From Woeseiaceae bacterium (GTDB lineage: Bacteria > Pseudomonadota > Gammaproteobacteria > Steroidobacterales > Woeseiaceae): a stretch of 64,000 nucleotides of DNA. Under the pieces are notes generated by a model. That model was given only the letters and a program-made list of their open reading frames with translations. It was not told the origin of the DNA and did no database searches. This document shows, piece by piece, positions 1-9,219 of this stretch. The stretch lies in contig JAJFKV010000015.1 of NCBI GenBank assembly GCA_021773055.1, forward strand, positions 57,178 to 121,177. The letters run 5' to 3'. Made by a program: the position numbers and the translations under genes. Each line of letters starts with the position of its first letter. The first letter of the stretch is position 1.

Positions 1-989
1 CTCGAATCAATGAAGTTACCCTCAGCGTGCATTGCCACAATGACCTCGGAATGGCTGTTGCAAACAGCCTGGCAGCGGTCGGCGCTGGCGCGCGGCAAAT
101 AGAGTGTACGATCAACGGAATTGGCGAACGCGCCGGAAACTGCAGCCTGGAAGAGGTCGTAATGGCCGTCAAGACACGTGCGGAATTTTTTGGGCTCGAC
201 ACCGGTGTCGATACGACTCGCCTGTATCCGACTTCGCGCCTGGTCTCGAACATCACCGGTATGCACCCTCCTCGCAACAAGGCAATTGTTGGTGAGAATG
301 CTTTTGCTCATGAAGCGGGAATTCACCAGCACGGCATGCTTCAACATGCTTCTACCTACGAGATTATGCGGCCTGAAGACGTCGGTCTGAGTAAGTCCAA
401 CCTGGTTCTTGGCAAGCACAGTGGGCGCCATGCGTTCCGCGATCGCGTGAAGGAGCTTGGCTTTGACCTCGATGATTTCGAAACCAATCGTGCTTTTAAG
501 GAGTTCAAGAAACTGGCGGACAAGAAAAAGGACGTATACGACGGCGATATTGAATCGATCATTATGAATGCCGGAAGTTTGTCCTCCGGGCCGTGGACAT
601 TGAAGTCGCTGGAGGTGCAAACCCACACCGATGAGCCAGCTACCGCAACTGTCACTCTGATAGGTGAAGACGGTGTAGAAGTATCGCAATCCGCTCGCGG
701 TGATGGCCCGGTGGCCGCTTCATTTCAGGCGCTTGAGACGGCAACCGGCGTTGCCATGGTATTGCGCAACTTTGAACTGCACAGTGCGTCAATTGGCGAA
801 GATGCTCAGGGTGAAGTTACAGTTACCGTGGAGATCGAAAACAAGAGCTACCGTGGCAGAGGTGCCAGCGTCGATATTGTTGAAGCCGGCTGTCGTGCCT
901 GCCTCGAAGTTATGAATCGGACGCTGCGTCGTCGCGAACGTGGCGAAGTTACGGCGCATGACGCTGTAACAAGTCACGCAACCATTTAA
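1..989 (+). CDS. leuA: 2-isopropylmalate synthase, 3' part
   Basis: Condenses 2-ketoisovalerate with acetyl-CoA, the first committed step of leucine synthesis. The gene enters from the left edge, in frame from base 3, so only about the last 328 codons are present. The metal-binding HCHND motif lies at 30-44, followed by the catalytic-domain end with HEAGIHQHG and [10 protein letters not shown]. The last 120 or so residues are the allosteric LeuA dimer domain that binds leucine. leuC follows after 16 bases, so leuA-C-D-B form one operon. The start and promoter are outside the window, so leucine attenuation cannot be judged. Confidence 0.96.
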   Translation, partial: RINEVTLSVHCHNDLGMAVANSLAAVGAGARQIECTINGIGERAGNCSLEEVVMAVKTRAEFFGLDTGVDTTRLYPTSRLVSNITGMHPPRNKAIVGENAFAHEAGIHQHGMLQHASTYEIMRPEDVGLSKSNLVLGKHSGRHAFRDRVKELGFDLDDFETNRAFKEFKKLADKKKDVYDGDIESIIMNAGSLSSGPWTLKSLEVQTHTDEPATATVTLIGEDGVEVSQSARGDGPVAASFQALETATGVAMVLRNFELHSASIGEDAQGEVTVTVEIENKSYRGRGASVDIVEAGCRACLEVMNRTLRRRERGEVTAHDAVTSHATI

Positions 990-1005
990 TTTATCGGGAA
1001 TCCCT

Positions 1006-2406
1006 GTGAGCAATCCACGCACCCTTTTCGAAAAGGTCTGGGCGGACCATATTGTGGTCGAAGAGACACCCGAAACGCCTGCAGTGCTCTACATAGACCT
1101 GCATATCATCCACGAGGTCACGACGCCGCAAGCGTTCTCTATACTGCGAGAAAACGATCTGCCTGTAATAAGGCCGGACCTGACCTTACCAACGCTGGAT
1201 CACTCAACACCAACCAGCCCGGTATCGACGTTCAAAGACTTGCTGGTTGCCGGTGAAGGGGCAGCGAACCAGGTTCGACAAATGCAGCAGAACTGCGAAG
1301 AATTCGGGCTTGATTTGCTCGGCTACGGCAGTGGGCAACGCGGAATTGTACATGTCATCGGGCCGGAGCTGGGCGCGACGCAACCGGGCAAGACCATCGT
1401 TTGCGGTGATAGTCATTCCAGCACTCATGGTGCATTCGGTGCCCTCGCCTTTGGTATCGGTACGACGGAGGTCGGGCACGTTCTCGCGACACAGTGCCTG
1501 CTGCAACGCAAACCGAAAACACTTGAGATCAATATTGACAGTCAATTACCTGCCGGGGTCACAGCGAAAGACCTGATTCTGGCCATCATCGGCAAAATCG
1601 GCGTAAACGGCGGCACTGGCCACATTATCGAATACCGGGGTGCGGCGATAACTGCGATGGACATGGAGAGTCGTATGACGATCTGCAATATGTCTATCGA
1701 AGCTGGTGCGCGCGCTGGAATGATTGCTCCCGATGAGACCACATTCGAATACTTGCGCGGGCGTCCGCGCGCACCAAAGGGCGATGATTGGGACAAGGCT
1801 GTCGAACGTTGGCGGCAACTTCAATCAGACGAAGGTGCCCGCTTTGACCGGTCCGTTTCCCTGGACGCCAGCACATTGCAGCCCATGGTGACTTTTGGCA
1901 CCAATCCAGGGATGGTGGTCGGCATTAACGACCCGGTCCCCTCAGGCAGCGACGCAAGTTTCCAGAAAGCGCTCGACTATATGCAGGTCGAGTCGGGAAA
2001 ACCGATGACAAAGAACTCGGTCGATATCGTTTTCGTTGGCAGCTGCACAAACGGGCGTATCTCCGACATTGAAGAAGTGGCACGAATTCTCAAGGGACGC
2101 AAAGTAGCGGAAAGCGTTCGCATGATGGTTGTACCTGGATCCGAACAGGTGAAAAGAGATGCGGAAGAGCGCGGCCTTGATCGGATCATTACAGAGGCCG
2201 GCGCAGAATGGCGTGAAGCGGGTTGCTCGATGTGCATTGGCATGAACGGCGACATCGCGCAGCCGGGGCAACTCACGGTCAGCACCAGTAACCGCAATTT
2301 CGAAGGCCGCCAGGGGGTTGGCGCCCGAACCGTGCTGGCGAGTCCGGCAACGGCCGCCGCGTCTGCTATCGCCGGCCTGGTCGCAGACCCGAGGATCTAT
2401 TCATGA
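1006..2406 (+). CDS. leuC: 3-isopropylmalate dehydratase large subunit
   Basis: Aconitase-family large subunit that isomerises 2- to 3-isopropylmalate together with LeuD. It has 466 residues, the usual length. The three [4Fe-4S] ligands are visible as Cys347 in GSCTNGR and Cys407 and Cys410 in CSMCIGM. The start is GTG at 1006, giving [11 protein letters not shown], the normal family N-terminus. The stop overlaps the leuD start by four bases (ATGA), so the two subunits are translationally coupled. Confidence 0.98.
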   Translation: MSNPRTLFEKVWADHIVVEETPETPAVLYIDLHIIHEVTTPQAFSILRENDLPVIRPDLTLPTLDHSTPTSPVSTFKDLLVAGEGAANQVRQMQQNCEEFGLDLLGYGSGQRGIVHVIGPELGATQPGKTIVCGDSHSSTHGAFGALAFGIGTTEVGHVLATQCLLQRKPKTLEINIDSQLPAGVTAKDLILAIIGKIGVNGGTGHIIEYRGAAITAMDMESRMTICNMSIEAGARAGMIAPDETTFEYLRGRPRAPKGDDWDKAVERWRQLQSDEGARFDRSVSLDASTLQPMVTFGTNPGMVVGINDPVPSGSDASFQKALDYMQVESGKPMTKNSVDIVFVGSCTNGRISDIEEVARILKGRKVAESVRMMVVPGSEQVKRDAEERGLDRIITEAGAEWREAGCSMCIGMNGDIAQPGQLTVSTSNRNFEGRQGVGARTVLASPATAAASAIAGLVADPRIYS

Positions 2407-2987
2407 AGCCGGTTAAGATCGTCCGGTCACGAACCGTTGTACTGCCGACGACGGATATCGATACGGACCAGATAATCTCGGCAAGATTTCTGACAACCAC
2501 ATCTCGCGAAGGGCTGGGCCAGCACGTTTTTTACGACCTGCGCTACGACTCCGATGGCAACGAAAAACCTGATTTTGTACTCAACAAGCCCGAATCGGAA
2601 GGCTGTCGAATTCTCGTTGGCGGCAATAACTTCGGCTGTGGCTCATCCCGTGAGCATGCACCCTGGGCTCTGCTGGATTACGGCTTCACGGCCGTTATTT
2701 CGACCGAGATCGCCGATATCTTCCGTAACAACTCACTCAAGAACGGACTGCTAGCCATTGTGGTCGACGCGCAGACGCAAGAGTGGCTGCTCGATAATCC
2801 GGGGGCCGACGTTCGCATTGATGTTGAGGCCGCGACGCTTACCCTTCCCGATGAAACGGTCGTCGGGTTTCCAATCGACAGTTTCGCGCAGCATTGCCTG
2901 ATTGAGGGCATCGATCAATTGGGCTTCCTGCAACGCTTAGCTCCCAGCATAAAGTCCTATGAGGAGAATCGCAGTTGGAAGCCGTAA
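2403..2987 (+). CDS. leuD: 3-isopropylmalate dehydratase small subunit
   Basis: Swivelling-domain partner of LeuC. It has 194 residues and the conserved [13 protein letters not shown] motif near residues 78-90, which places the catalytic Ser/Arg at the active site. It starts at an ATG overlapping the leuC stop, and its 3' end overlaps leuB by 13 bases. Confidence 0.98.
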   Translation: MKPVKIVRSRTVVLPTTDIDTDQIISARFLTTTSREGLGQHVFYDLRYDSDGNEKPDFVLNKPESEGCRILVGGNNFGCGSSREHAPWALLDYGFTAVISTEIADIFRNNSLKNGLLAIVVDAQTQEWLLDNPGADVRIDVEAATLTLPDETVVGFPIDSFAQHCLIEGIDQLGFLQRLAPSIKSYEENRSWKP

Positions 2988-4036
2988 TTACACTGTTGCC
3001 GGGTGACGGGATTGGGCCCGACGTTACGCAGTGCGCGCTTGAGGTCCTGGACGCTGTTGCGACCCGATACGACCATCGCTTTACTTTCGATACTCAGCTT
3101 ATCGGTGGTGCCGCAATTGATATGGAAGGCGATCCATTACCGGCGGCGACGATAGCCAGCTGTAAGGGGGCCGATGCGGTTCTCCTGGGTGCTGTGGGTG
3201 GCCCGAAGTGGTCAGATCCCAATGCGGCTGTCAGACCTGAACAGGGCTTGCTGAAATTGCGATCGGTCCTGGGAGTATTCGCCAATATCCGTCCTGTGAA
3301 AATCTACCGGGAGCTGGTTGGTGCGTCACCACTGCGACCGGAAATTCTTCGGGGCGTTGACATGGTGGTCGTCAGGGAATTGACTGGCGGTATCTATTTC
3401 GGTGACAAAACGCGTGACGAAACTTCCGCGAGCGACCTGTGCACCTATACGGTCAGCGAAGTCGAACGCATTGTGCGGGTTGCGGCCAAACTTGCAACCG
3501 TGCGGCGCGGCAAACTGTGCTCCGTGGACAAGGCCAATGTGCTTGAGACCTCCCGCTTGTGGCGCGATGTTACGGACCGCCTCATGCCGGCTGAATTTCC
3601 TGAAATTGAAGTGGAAACCTTGCTGGTTGATGCGGCGGCGATGCATTTGTTAAGCCGCCCGGCTGACTTTGATGTGATTGTGACCGAGAACATGTTCGGT
3701 GACATATTGACTGACGAAGCGTCAATGCTGGCAGGCTCACTCGGTATGCTGCCATCGGCGTCGCTGGGCGATACCTCAACCGGTCTTTACGAACCGATCC
3801 ACGGTTCAGCGCCGGATATTGCCGGCAAGGGCATTGCCAATCCCTGCGCCGCGATTGCCAGTGCTGCGCTGGCGCTGCGCCACAGTCTGGGGCTTGAGAC
3901 AGAAGCGCTTGCCATCGAGAGTGCAATCGCCGCGGCGATTGCTAATGGCGCCAGGACCGTCGACATCGCAACAGCTGGCGACTCACCGGTTTCGACAAGC
4001 GAAATGACCGCTGAGATTATTCGCGGACTGCAATAA
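2975..4036 (+). CDS. leuB: 3-isopropylmalate dehydrogenase
   Basis: NAD-dependent oxidative decarboxylation of 3-isopropylmalate, the step before transamination to leucine. It has 353 residues, with LLPGDGIGP at the N-terminus, the substrate-binding Arg region [13 protein letters not shown], and [27 protein letters not shown]. The start is TTG at 2975, supported by GAGGAG at 2961-2966 and by the conserved N-terminus beginning directly after it. The gene starts inside the last codons of leuD. It converges on metB with only 11 bases between stop codons and no clear terminator. Confidence 0.97.
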   Translation: MEAVITLLPGDGIGPDVTQCALEVLDAVATRYDHRFTFDTQLIGGAAIDMEGDPLPAATIASCKGADAVLLGAVGGPKWSDPNAAVRPEQGLLKLRSVLGVFANIRPVKIYRELVGASPLRPEILRGVDMVVVRELTGGIYFGDKTRDETSASDLCTYTVSEVERIVRVAAKLATVRRGKLCSVDKANVLETSRLWRDVTDRLMPAEFPEIEVETLLVDAAAMHLLSRPADFDVIVTENMFGDILTDEASMLAGSLGMLPSASLGDTSTGLYEPIHGSAPDIAGKGIANPCAAIASAALALRHSLGLETEALAIESAIAAAIANGARTVDIATAGDSPVSTSEMTAEIIRGLQ

Positions 4037-4047
4037 TCGCTGGGCTG

Positions 4048-5244
4048 TTAAGCACACGCAGCAGCAATGGGCGCCACATCCTGCACGCACCGAGCCGCAT
4101 TCAACGCCTGTAGCAAGTCAGCGAGTAGATCCTCGCTGCTTTCAAGGCCAACCGACAAGCGAATCAGGTTCTGTCCGATTCCGGCTTTTGCCAGCGCCTC
4201 GTCGCAGACTGGCGCATGAGTCATCGACGCCGGATGACAAACAAGGCTTTCAACGCCGCCCAGCGACTCTGCCAATGAGAAAAATTTCAAACTGTTGACG
4301 AATCTACGTATCTCTTCTTCACCACCATTTATCTCAAAACTCACCATGCCGCCGAAGCCGCGCTGCTGGCGCTTCGCTATCTCATGCCCAGGGTGCGATT
4401 CAAGTCCAGGATAATAAACCTGATCAATGAGTTCGTGCTCGTTAAGTACGTTCGCGATCAGGCTGGCATTTTCCTCATGCTGTCTGATTCGCGGATGCAG
4501 GGTACGTATGCCACGCAAGGTCAGGAAACTGTCAAAAGGCGCCCCCGTAATTCCTATGCAGTTTGCCCAGTATGCAATCTGTTCTGCGAGCTCGTCAGTC
4601 GCGGCGACCACGCATCCACCGACCACATCACTGTGACCGTTCAGGTACTTGGTCGTCGAATGAATAACCAGATCCGCACCGAATTCAATCGGGTTCTGCA
4701 GCGCCGGCGACAGGAACGTGTTGTCAACAGCCAATAAAGCTCCGGCGTCCTTCGCGATCTGCGAAATCTCCTTGATATCGACTATGCGTAGCAGTGGGTT
4801 GGATGGAGTTTCCGCCAGTATGATCTTCGGTCCGCACGCTGCCGCCGCCCGTAATGCCGTCGTATTTGTTTGATCTACGAAAAGTACATTGAACAGGCCC
4901 TTTTTCGACTGTTGCTCGAAGAGACGATAGGTCCCGCCGTAACAATCATGCGGGGCGATGATCGTGTCACCCGGTGACAGCAATTGCGTAAGCACCGTGA
5001 GTGCTCCCATACCCGACGCCGTTATTGTTGCCCCGGCACCACCTTCAAGCTCGGTGATTGCGTCAGCTAACGCGTCGCGTGTTGGGTTGCCAGAGCGGGT
5101 GTAGTCGTATTGCCGTGGCTCACCCAGGCCCGCGAACGCGAAGTTCGAGGAAAGGTGTAACGGCGGTACGACAGCACCGTGCTGTGTGTCTGATTCAATA
5201 GACGCACGAACAGCTTTGGTCGCATTGCTTATTGGGAAAGTCAT
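4048..5244 (-). CDS. metB: cystathionine gamma-synthase
   Basis: PLP enzyme that makes cystathionine from an activated homoserine and cysteine in methionine synthesis. It has 398 residues. The PLP lysine is Lys199 in STTKYLNGHSDVVGG, and YDYTRSGNPTRDALADAITELEGG and APHDCYGGTYRLF closely follow E. coli MetB. ATG 5244 is chosen because an upstream extension of the frame to 5370 runs through riboswitch sequence, and GGAG precedes this ATG. Related enzymes of this fold (methionine gamma-lyase, cystathionine beta-lyase) are less likely given the MetB-like sequence and the SAM-I riboswitch at 5363-5487. Confidence 0.93.
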   Translation of the reverse strand: MTFPISNATKAVRASIESDTQHGAVVPPLHLSSNFAFAGLGEPRQYDYTRSGNPTRDALADAITELEGGAGATITASGMGALTVLTQLLSPGDTIIAPHDCYGGTYRLFEQQSKKGLFNVLFVDQTNTTALRAAAACGPKIILAETPSNPLLRIVDIKEISQIAKDAGALLAVDNTFLSPALQNPIEFGADLVIHSTTKYLNGHSDVVGGCVVAATDELAEQIAYWANCIGITGAPFDSFLTLRGIRTLHPRIRQHEENASLIANVLNEHELIDQVYYPGLESHPGHEIAKRQQRGFGGMVSFEINGGEEEIRRFVNSLKFFSLAESLGGVESLVCHPASMTHAPVCDEALAKAGIGQNLIRLSVGLESSEDLLADLLQALNAARCVQDVAPIAAACA

Positions 5245-5362
5245 TGTCGGTCTCCGCTTCAGTGTTCCGTATTCGCTGATACTGCTGCTCATCGGAACCC
5301 TGCGAAGCCCGCAAGGGAGGGTTGTACTGCCCTTCACCCAATTAAGGGATGTTGCAGTTACC

Positions 5363-5487
5363 CTCATCATTCGATGCGCTCAAAATACTGAGCAAAGCAT
5401 CGCAGGAGTTGGCACCTTTTCAGAGTGGTTAGCTCTGAAGGTTGCCCCGGCGTCGTCGGGCCTATCCCTCGACCGGTCTCGATGAGT
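5363..5487 (-). promoter_or_regulatory. SAM-I (S-box) riboswitch aptamer
   Basis: Read on the minus strand, P1 is CTCATC (5481-5486) with GATGAG (5363-5368). The conserved core follows: GAGGGAtaGGCCCGA, GGGGCAACC, a P3 hairpin TTCAGAG/CTCTGAA, GGTGCCAACTCCTGC, and a P4 hairpin GATGC-GCTCA/TGAGC-GCATC. This order and sequence match the S-adenosylmethionine S-box. It lies upstream of metB, as expected for SAM feedback on methionine synthesis. A second copy of the P1 3' strand, CGATGAG at 5288-5294, could pair with the P1 5' strand as an alternative. No U-run follows a strong hairpin, so control may act on translation; that is inference. Confidence 0.93.
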
Positions 5488-5496
5488 TTCGCGAAG

Positions 5497-5524
5497 TGTA
5501 TGTTTGTTTACGGCCGCAGGTCAA
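5497..5524 (-). promoter_or_regulatory. promoter of the SAM riboswitch-metB transcript
   Basis: The -35 TTGACC is at 5519-5524 and a weaker -10 CATACA at 5497-5502, with a 16-base spacer. The predicted start near 5490 falls just before the first base of the aptamer P1 stem, which supports the call. Confidence 0.6.
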
Positions 5525-5573
5525 GGGCCTGTTCCCTATTAATTTAGTCGCAAATGTAACCATCAAAACATTC

Positions 5574-5602
5574 TTGCTTTTCCGGCGTTCGTGTAATAAT
5601 GT
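5574..5602 (+). promoter_or_regulatory. promoter of the his operon
   Basis: The -35 TTGCTT is at 5574-5579 and the -10 TAATGT at 5597-5602, with a 17-base spacer. The predicted start is near 5609, inside the palindrome at 5601-5626. The leader would be about 22 bases with no evident Shine-Dalgarno. The divergent metB promoter is about 50 bases away. Confidence 0.5.
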
Positions 5603-5626
5603 AATAGCACATTAATACGCTACTAC
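5601..5626 (+). promoter_or_regulatory. 26-bp palindromic operator, probably for the TrpR-like regulator
   Basis: Near-perfect palindrome with half-site GTANTAGC on the left, GCTANTAC on the right and ATTAAT at the centre. It overlaps the predicted transcription start and ends four bases before the regulator's ATG. The half-site resembles the GTACTAG of the E. coli Trp operator, fitting autoregulation by the TrpR-family protein encoded next. Binding is inferred. Confidence 0.65.
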
Positions 5627-5630
5627 AACT

Positions 5631-5939
5631 ATGAAACCGAACCGCAACGAAACCGAACGTCAGCAGAAGCGAGCAGAAAACGCACTTTTCGAGGCCGTTA
5701 CCGCGCTACAGAGCAGCAAAGAATGCCGCCTGTTTTTAAAAGATCTTTGCACCCCGGCGGAGCTACAGGCTCTGGTTGATCGCTGGCAAGTTGTCGAATA
5801 CCTGCAACAGCAACTGCCCTACCGAAAAATTCACGATCTTACCGGCGTGAGCGTCACGACCATCGGTCGTGTTGCACGCTGTCTCAGCGACGGTTCCGGT
5901 GGGTATCAAACCGCGATTGACCGAACCACACCACCGTAA
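5631..5939 (+). CDS. TrpR/YerC-YecD family repressor, probable his regulator
   Basis: 102-residue DNA-binding protein. Residues 38-85 form the TrpR-type helix-turn-helix, with CTPAELQALVDRWQVVEYL followed by LPYRKIHDLTGVSVTTIGRVARCL. TrpR-related proteins of the YerC/YecD type are encoded at the head of his operons in some Gammaproteobacteria, where they are predicted to repress histidine genes. Here it is followed by hisG after 10 bases and preceded by the palindrome at 5601-5626. Effector and target are inferred from position only. No Shine-Dalgarno is obvious upstream of the ATG. Confidence 0.85.
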   Translation: MKPNRNETERQQKRAENALFEAVTALQSSKECRLFLKDLCTPAELQALVDRWQVVEYLQQQLPYRKIHDLTGVSVTTIGRVARCLSDGSGGYQTAIDRTTPP

Positions 5940-5949
5940 GGAAATACAG

Positions 5950-6852
5950 ATGGATCACTCCGAGCAGCGCATCAAAATTGCGGTGCAGAAAACTGGCCGT
6001 TTAACCAATCATTCCGTTGATCTGCTGGAGCGCTGTGGACTGAAAGTTACCAAGAGCAAAGATCAGCTCATTTGCTATGGCGAAAACATGCCGATCGATC
6101 TGCTGCTGGTCCGGGACGACGATATCCCGGGCCTAGTCAGCGATGACGTTTGTGATCTGGGAATCGTCGGGCTCAATGTGGTTGAAGAAAAACGACTGCA
6201 AGAGGAGCAAAAAGGCTCCAAGGGCATGTTCAAGCAAATATTTGAGCTCGACTTTGGTCACTGCAGGCTCTCGATAGCGGCCCCGGAGAACGTGCCATAC
6301 GACGGACCGAGGTCATTAGAAAATACAAGAATTGCAACAAGTTATGTTGGTCTCTTAACGGACTACCTGAAGAAAAACGACATCAATGCTGAGCCTGTTT
6401 TCTTCTCAGGAGCAGTCGAAATCGCGCCAAAGCTGGGCCGAGCGGACTTTATCTGTGACCTGGTATCGTCCGGCGGCACCTTGCGCGCCAATGGCTTGAC
6501 CGAGGTCGCTGAATTGTTGCAGAGCGAGGCGGTAGTCATTCAGACACTCGCGCCATTGGGCGATGCAAAGCAGGCGCTTGTTGACAAGATCATTCAACGT
6601 CTGGATGGGGTATTGAAGGTGCGTGACAGCAAATACATCATGCTGCATGCGCCTCGCGCGGCGTTAGCACAAATTCGCGAGCTCCTGCCGGGTTCTGAAG
6701 CACCAACAGTGATGCCGCTTGAAGGCAGCGACGACCGAATCGCCATTCATGCCGTCTGCCGGGAGAACGTATTCTGGGAGACACTCGAAAATCTGAAAGC
6801 CGCGGGTGCAAGTTCCCTGCTCGTTCTTCCTGTAGAAAAAATGCTGGCCTAG
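5950..6852 (+). CDS. hisG: ATP phosphoribosyltransferase, long form
   Basis: First step of histidine synthesis: ATP plus PRPP gives phosphoribosyl-ATP. It has 300 residues, the long form with a C-terminal ACT-like domain for histidine feedback. Visible are KTGRLTNHSVDLLERCGL, GIVGLNVVEE and the PRPP loop region DLVSSGGTLRANGL. ATG 5950 is chosen over the in-frame 5869 codon because AAGGA precedes it at 5938-5942 and the longer form would run inside the regulator gene. Confidence 0.97.
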   Translation: MDHSEQRIKIAVQKTGRLTNHSVDLLERCGLKVTKSKDQLICYGENMPIDLLLVRDDDIPGLVSDDVCDLGIVGLNVVEEKRLQEEQKGSKGMFKQIFELDFGHCRLSIAAPENVPYDGPRSLENTRIATSYVGLLTDYLKKNDINAEPVFFSGAVEIAPKLGRADFICDLVSSGGTLRANGLTEVAELLQSEAVVIQTLAPLGDAKQALVDKIIQRLDGVLKVRDSKYIMLHAPRAALAQIRELLPGSEAPTVMPLEGSDDRIAIHAVCRENVFWETLENLKAAGASSLLVLPVEKMLA

Positions 6853-6855
6853 CGT

Positions 6856-8160
6856 ATGAGCATTGGCATTTATCAATGGACTGAACTGGATTCGCAGCGA
6901 CAGAGTGCATTACTGGCCCGTCCAGCTGTGTCACAGGATCAGTCAATTCGCGACCAGGTCGAAGAAATAGTTGCTGCGGTGCGAGCAAACGGCGATGCGG
7001 CGTTGATCGGCTATACGCAGCAGTACGATGGCGCCGATATTACGTCATTCAGGGTACCCGAAAGTGAACTTGATGCCGCGTGCAGGCGCCTGACGAGCGA
7101 ACAACTGAGTGCGATTGATCTGGCGATCAACAATGTCCGGAAATTTCACGAGCAACAGCGGCCGGCCCCTATCGCAGTTGAAACCATGCCCGGTGTCCTT
7201 TGTGAACGCATCTCGCAGCCGATTGACAGCGTCGGCCTCTACGTTCCCGCAGGCACCGCACCACTGCCCTCCGCCGCAATAATGCTCGCGGTTCCAGCGC
7301 TGCTCGCGGGATGCCCAAGGGTCATAATGTGTACACCACCGCGCCCGGACGGCAGCGCCGATCCGGCGGTCCTGGCCGCCGCATCGCGTGCTGGACTGAC
7401 AGATATCTACGCACTTGGCGGTGCCCAGGCGATAGCTGCTATGGCCTATGGAACAGCATCAATTCCGAAGGTCCATAAGATTTTCGGGCCTGGAAATGCA
7501 TGGGTAACCAGCGCGAAGTCGATTGTCAGTTCGGATCCCTTCGGTGCAGCTATCGATATGCCCGCCGGGCCTTCCGAGGTTCTGGTAATCGCTGATGCGT
7601 TCGCGTCGGCTGAATTTGTCGCTGCCGATCTACTGTCCCAAGCCGAGCACGGAGTGGATTCGCAAGCAGTCTGCGTGACAACGGATGAAGCTCTTGCCGC
7701 GGCGGTGGCCGCCGAAGTTGACACTCAGGTGCTTGAGCTATCGCGCAGCAAAACTGCCATGGCCGCGCTGCAGCACTCAAGAATAATCGTTACGGCGGAC
7801 CTTGATGCCGCCATAGACATCAGCAATCGTTACGCGCCAGAGCACCTCATCCTGCAAATCGAAAATGCACGCAGCGTCGTTCCGAAAATCCGCAATGCCG
7901 GCTCCGTATTTCTGGGCCGGTGGACACCCGAAGCAGTTGGTGACTATTGCAGTGGTACCAATCACGTCCTCCCTACCTATGGTTATGCCGCCAGCTACAG
8001 TGGACTGGGTATCGATCAGTTTTTGCGTCAAGTGACGGTTCAGGAACTTAGCCGCGAAGGACTGGATAGTCTCTCTGCCGCGGTCATCAGTCTTGCCGGT
8101 CTGGAGGGCCTCGATGCACACGCCGCCGCAGTCAGTCGGCGCCTGGGTGCAAAGCTGTGA
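6856..8160 (+). CDS. hisD: histidinol dehydrogenase
   Basis: Zn-dependent, NAD-linked two-step oxidation of histidinol to histidine. It has 434 residues. GPGNAWVTSAK, PAGPSEVLVIAD, LLSQAEHG and CSGTNHVLPTYG carry the conserved Zn and catalytic residues. It begins three bases after the hisG stop and overlaps hisC by four bases. Confidence 0.98.
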   Translation: MSIGIYQWTELDSQRQSALLARPAVSQDQSIRDQVEEIVAAVRANGDAALIGYTQQYDGADITSFRVPESELDAACRRLTSEQLSAIDLAINNVRKFHEQQRPAPIAVETMPGVLCERISQPIDSVGLYVPAGTAPLPSAAIMLAVPALLAGCPRVIMCTPPRPDGSADPAVLAAASRAGLTDIYALGGAQAIAAMAYGTASIPKVHKIFGPGNAWVTSAKSIVSSDPFGAAIDMPAGPSEVLVIADAFASAEFVAADLLSQAEHGVDSQAVCVTTDEALAAAVAAEVDTQVLELSRSKTAMAALQHSRIIVTADLDAAIDISNRYAPEHLILQIENARSVVPKIRNAGSVFLGRWTPEAVGDYCSGTNHVLPTYGYAASYSGLGIDQFLRQVTVQELSREGLDSLSAAVISLAGLEGLDAHAAAVSRRLGAKL

Positions 8161-9218
8161 GTATCGTCAAACTGGCACGCCCTGAGATCCAGGCCATGCG
8201 CCCGTACGAGGCAGCCGTTCAGGTCGATGATACGGTGCGCCTGAATGCCAATGAGTCACCTCGTATAAGCCCAATTGGCAACTTTCGACGCCCACTCAAT
8301 CGCTATCCGGAAGTGCGCCCACAAAAGCTGCAGGAAGCGCTGGCTGCACGCTTCGGCTGCAGTGCAGAGCAATTACTGGTAACCCGCGGTTCAAGTGAGG
8401 CAATCGATCTGTTAATTCGGACGTTTTGCGCGGCAGGCAAAGACAATATAGTGACGCCCACGCCCTCTTTCTCGATGTACTGGCATTACGCCCGCATACA
8501 AGGCGCAGCCGTAATCGAAGTACCTACATCCGCTGACAATGACTTCACGATTGATATCGATGCATTGCTGGCAGCCTGCACCGATGCGTCGCGTGTGGTC
8601 TTCGTTTGTTCGCCGAACAATCCCACCGGTACCCCGCTCCCCCGGGCTGACGTCGTAAAGCTATTGCGAGAACGTGATCAGCGATCAGCTGTCGTTGTCG
8701 ATGAGGCCTATGTTGAATTCGGAGAGCAGGAATCGATGATCGATATGGTCAACGAGTACCCTAACCTGCTGGTTTTGCGGACGCTCTCAAAAGCGCTCGG
8801 TTTCGCAGGGGCCCGATGCGGTGCAGTTGCCGGTTCGTCCGACGTAATCAAATTGCTGAATGCGGTCCAGTCGCCCTACGCGCTTGCGACGCCGGTCGTT
8901 GAGTGTGTAGAGGATGCATTACAGGCTGAGCAACTGGCATCGGCCGATACGGCGGTCAAGGGCATCATCAGCGAAAGACAACGTCTGATGACGGCAATGG
9001 CTTCCTACGAATTCGTGCACAAGGTGTGGCCAAGCGAGGCAAACTTTTTCCTTGCCCGTCTTAGCGATGCAGGCGCCGTAATGCAGCGCTGTGAAGAGAA
9101 CAGTGTATTGCTGCGCCACTTCGGCGGCGACCTGTCGGACTGCATCAGGATCACTGTCGGCAGTCCATCCGACAACGATAGATTGCTGAGCGTGCTGGAC
9201 ACGCTGGTGGAGTCCTGA
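8157..9218 (+). CDS. hisC: histidinol-phosphate aminotransferase
   Basis: PLP enzyme that converts imidazole-acetol phosphate to histidinol phosphate. It has 353 residues; RLNANESP near the N-terminus, CSPNNPTGTPL, VVDEAYVEF and the PLP-lysine segment RTLSKALGFAGARCG are present. The start is GTG 8157, overlapping the hisD stop (GTGA). Confidence 0.97.
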   Translation: MSIVKLARPEIQAMRPYEAAVQVDDTVRLNANESPRISPIGNFRRPLNRYPEVRPQKLQEALAARFGCSAEQLLVTRGSSEAIDLLIRTFCAAGKDNIVTPTPSFSMYWHYARIQGAAVIEVPTSADNDFTIDIDALLAACTDASRVVFVCSPNNPTGTPLPRADVVKLLRERDQRSAVVVDEAYVEFGEQESMIDMVNEYPNLLVLRTLSKALGFAGARCGAVAGSSDVIKLLNAVQSPYALATPVVECVEDALQAEQLASADTAVKGIISERQRLMTAMASYEFVHKVWPSEANFFLARLSDAGAVMQRCEENSVLLRHFGGDLSDCIRITVGSPSDNDRLLSVLDTLVES

Positions 9219-9219
9219 G

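Noticed and set aside
5245..5370. N-terminal extension of MetB by 42 residues
   Set aside because: The extra codons cover the riboswitch expression platform and are unlike any MetB N-terminus.
5869..5949. N-terminal extension of HisG
   Set aside because: It overlaps the TrpR-like gene in another frame; ATG 5950 has a Shine-Dalgarno and gives the normal length.
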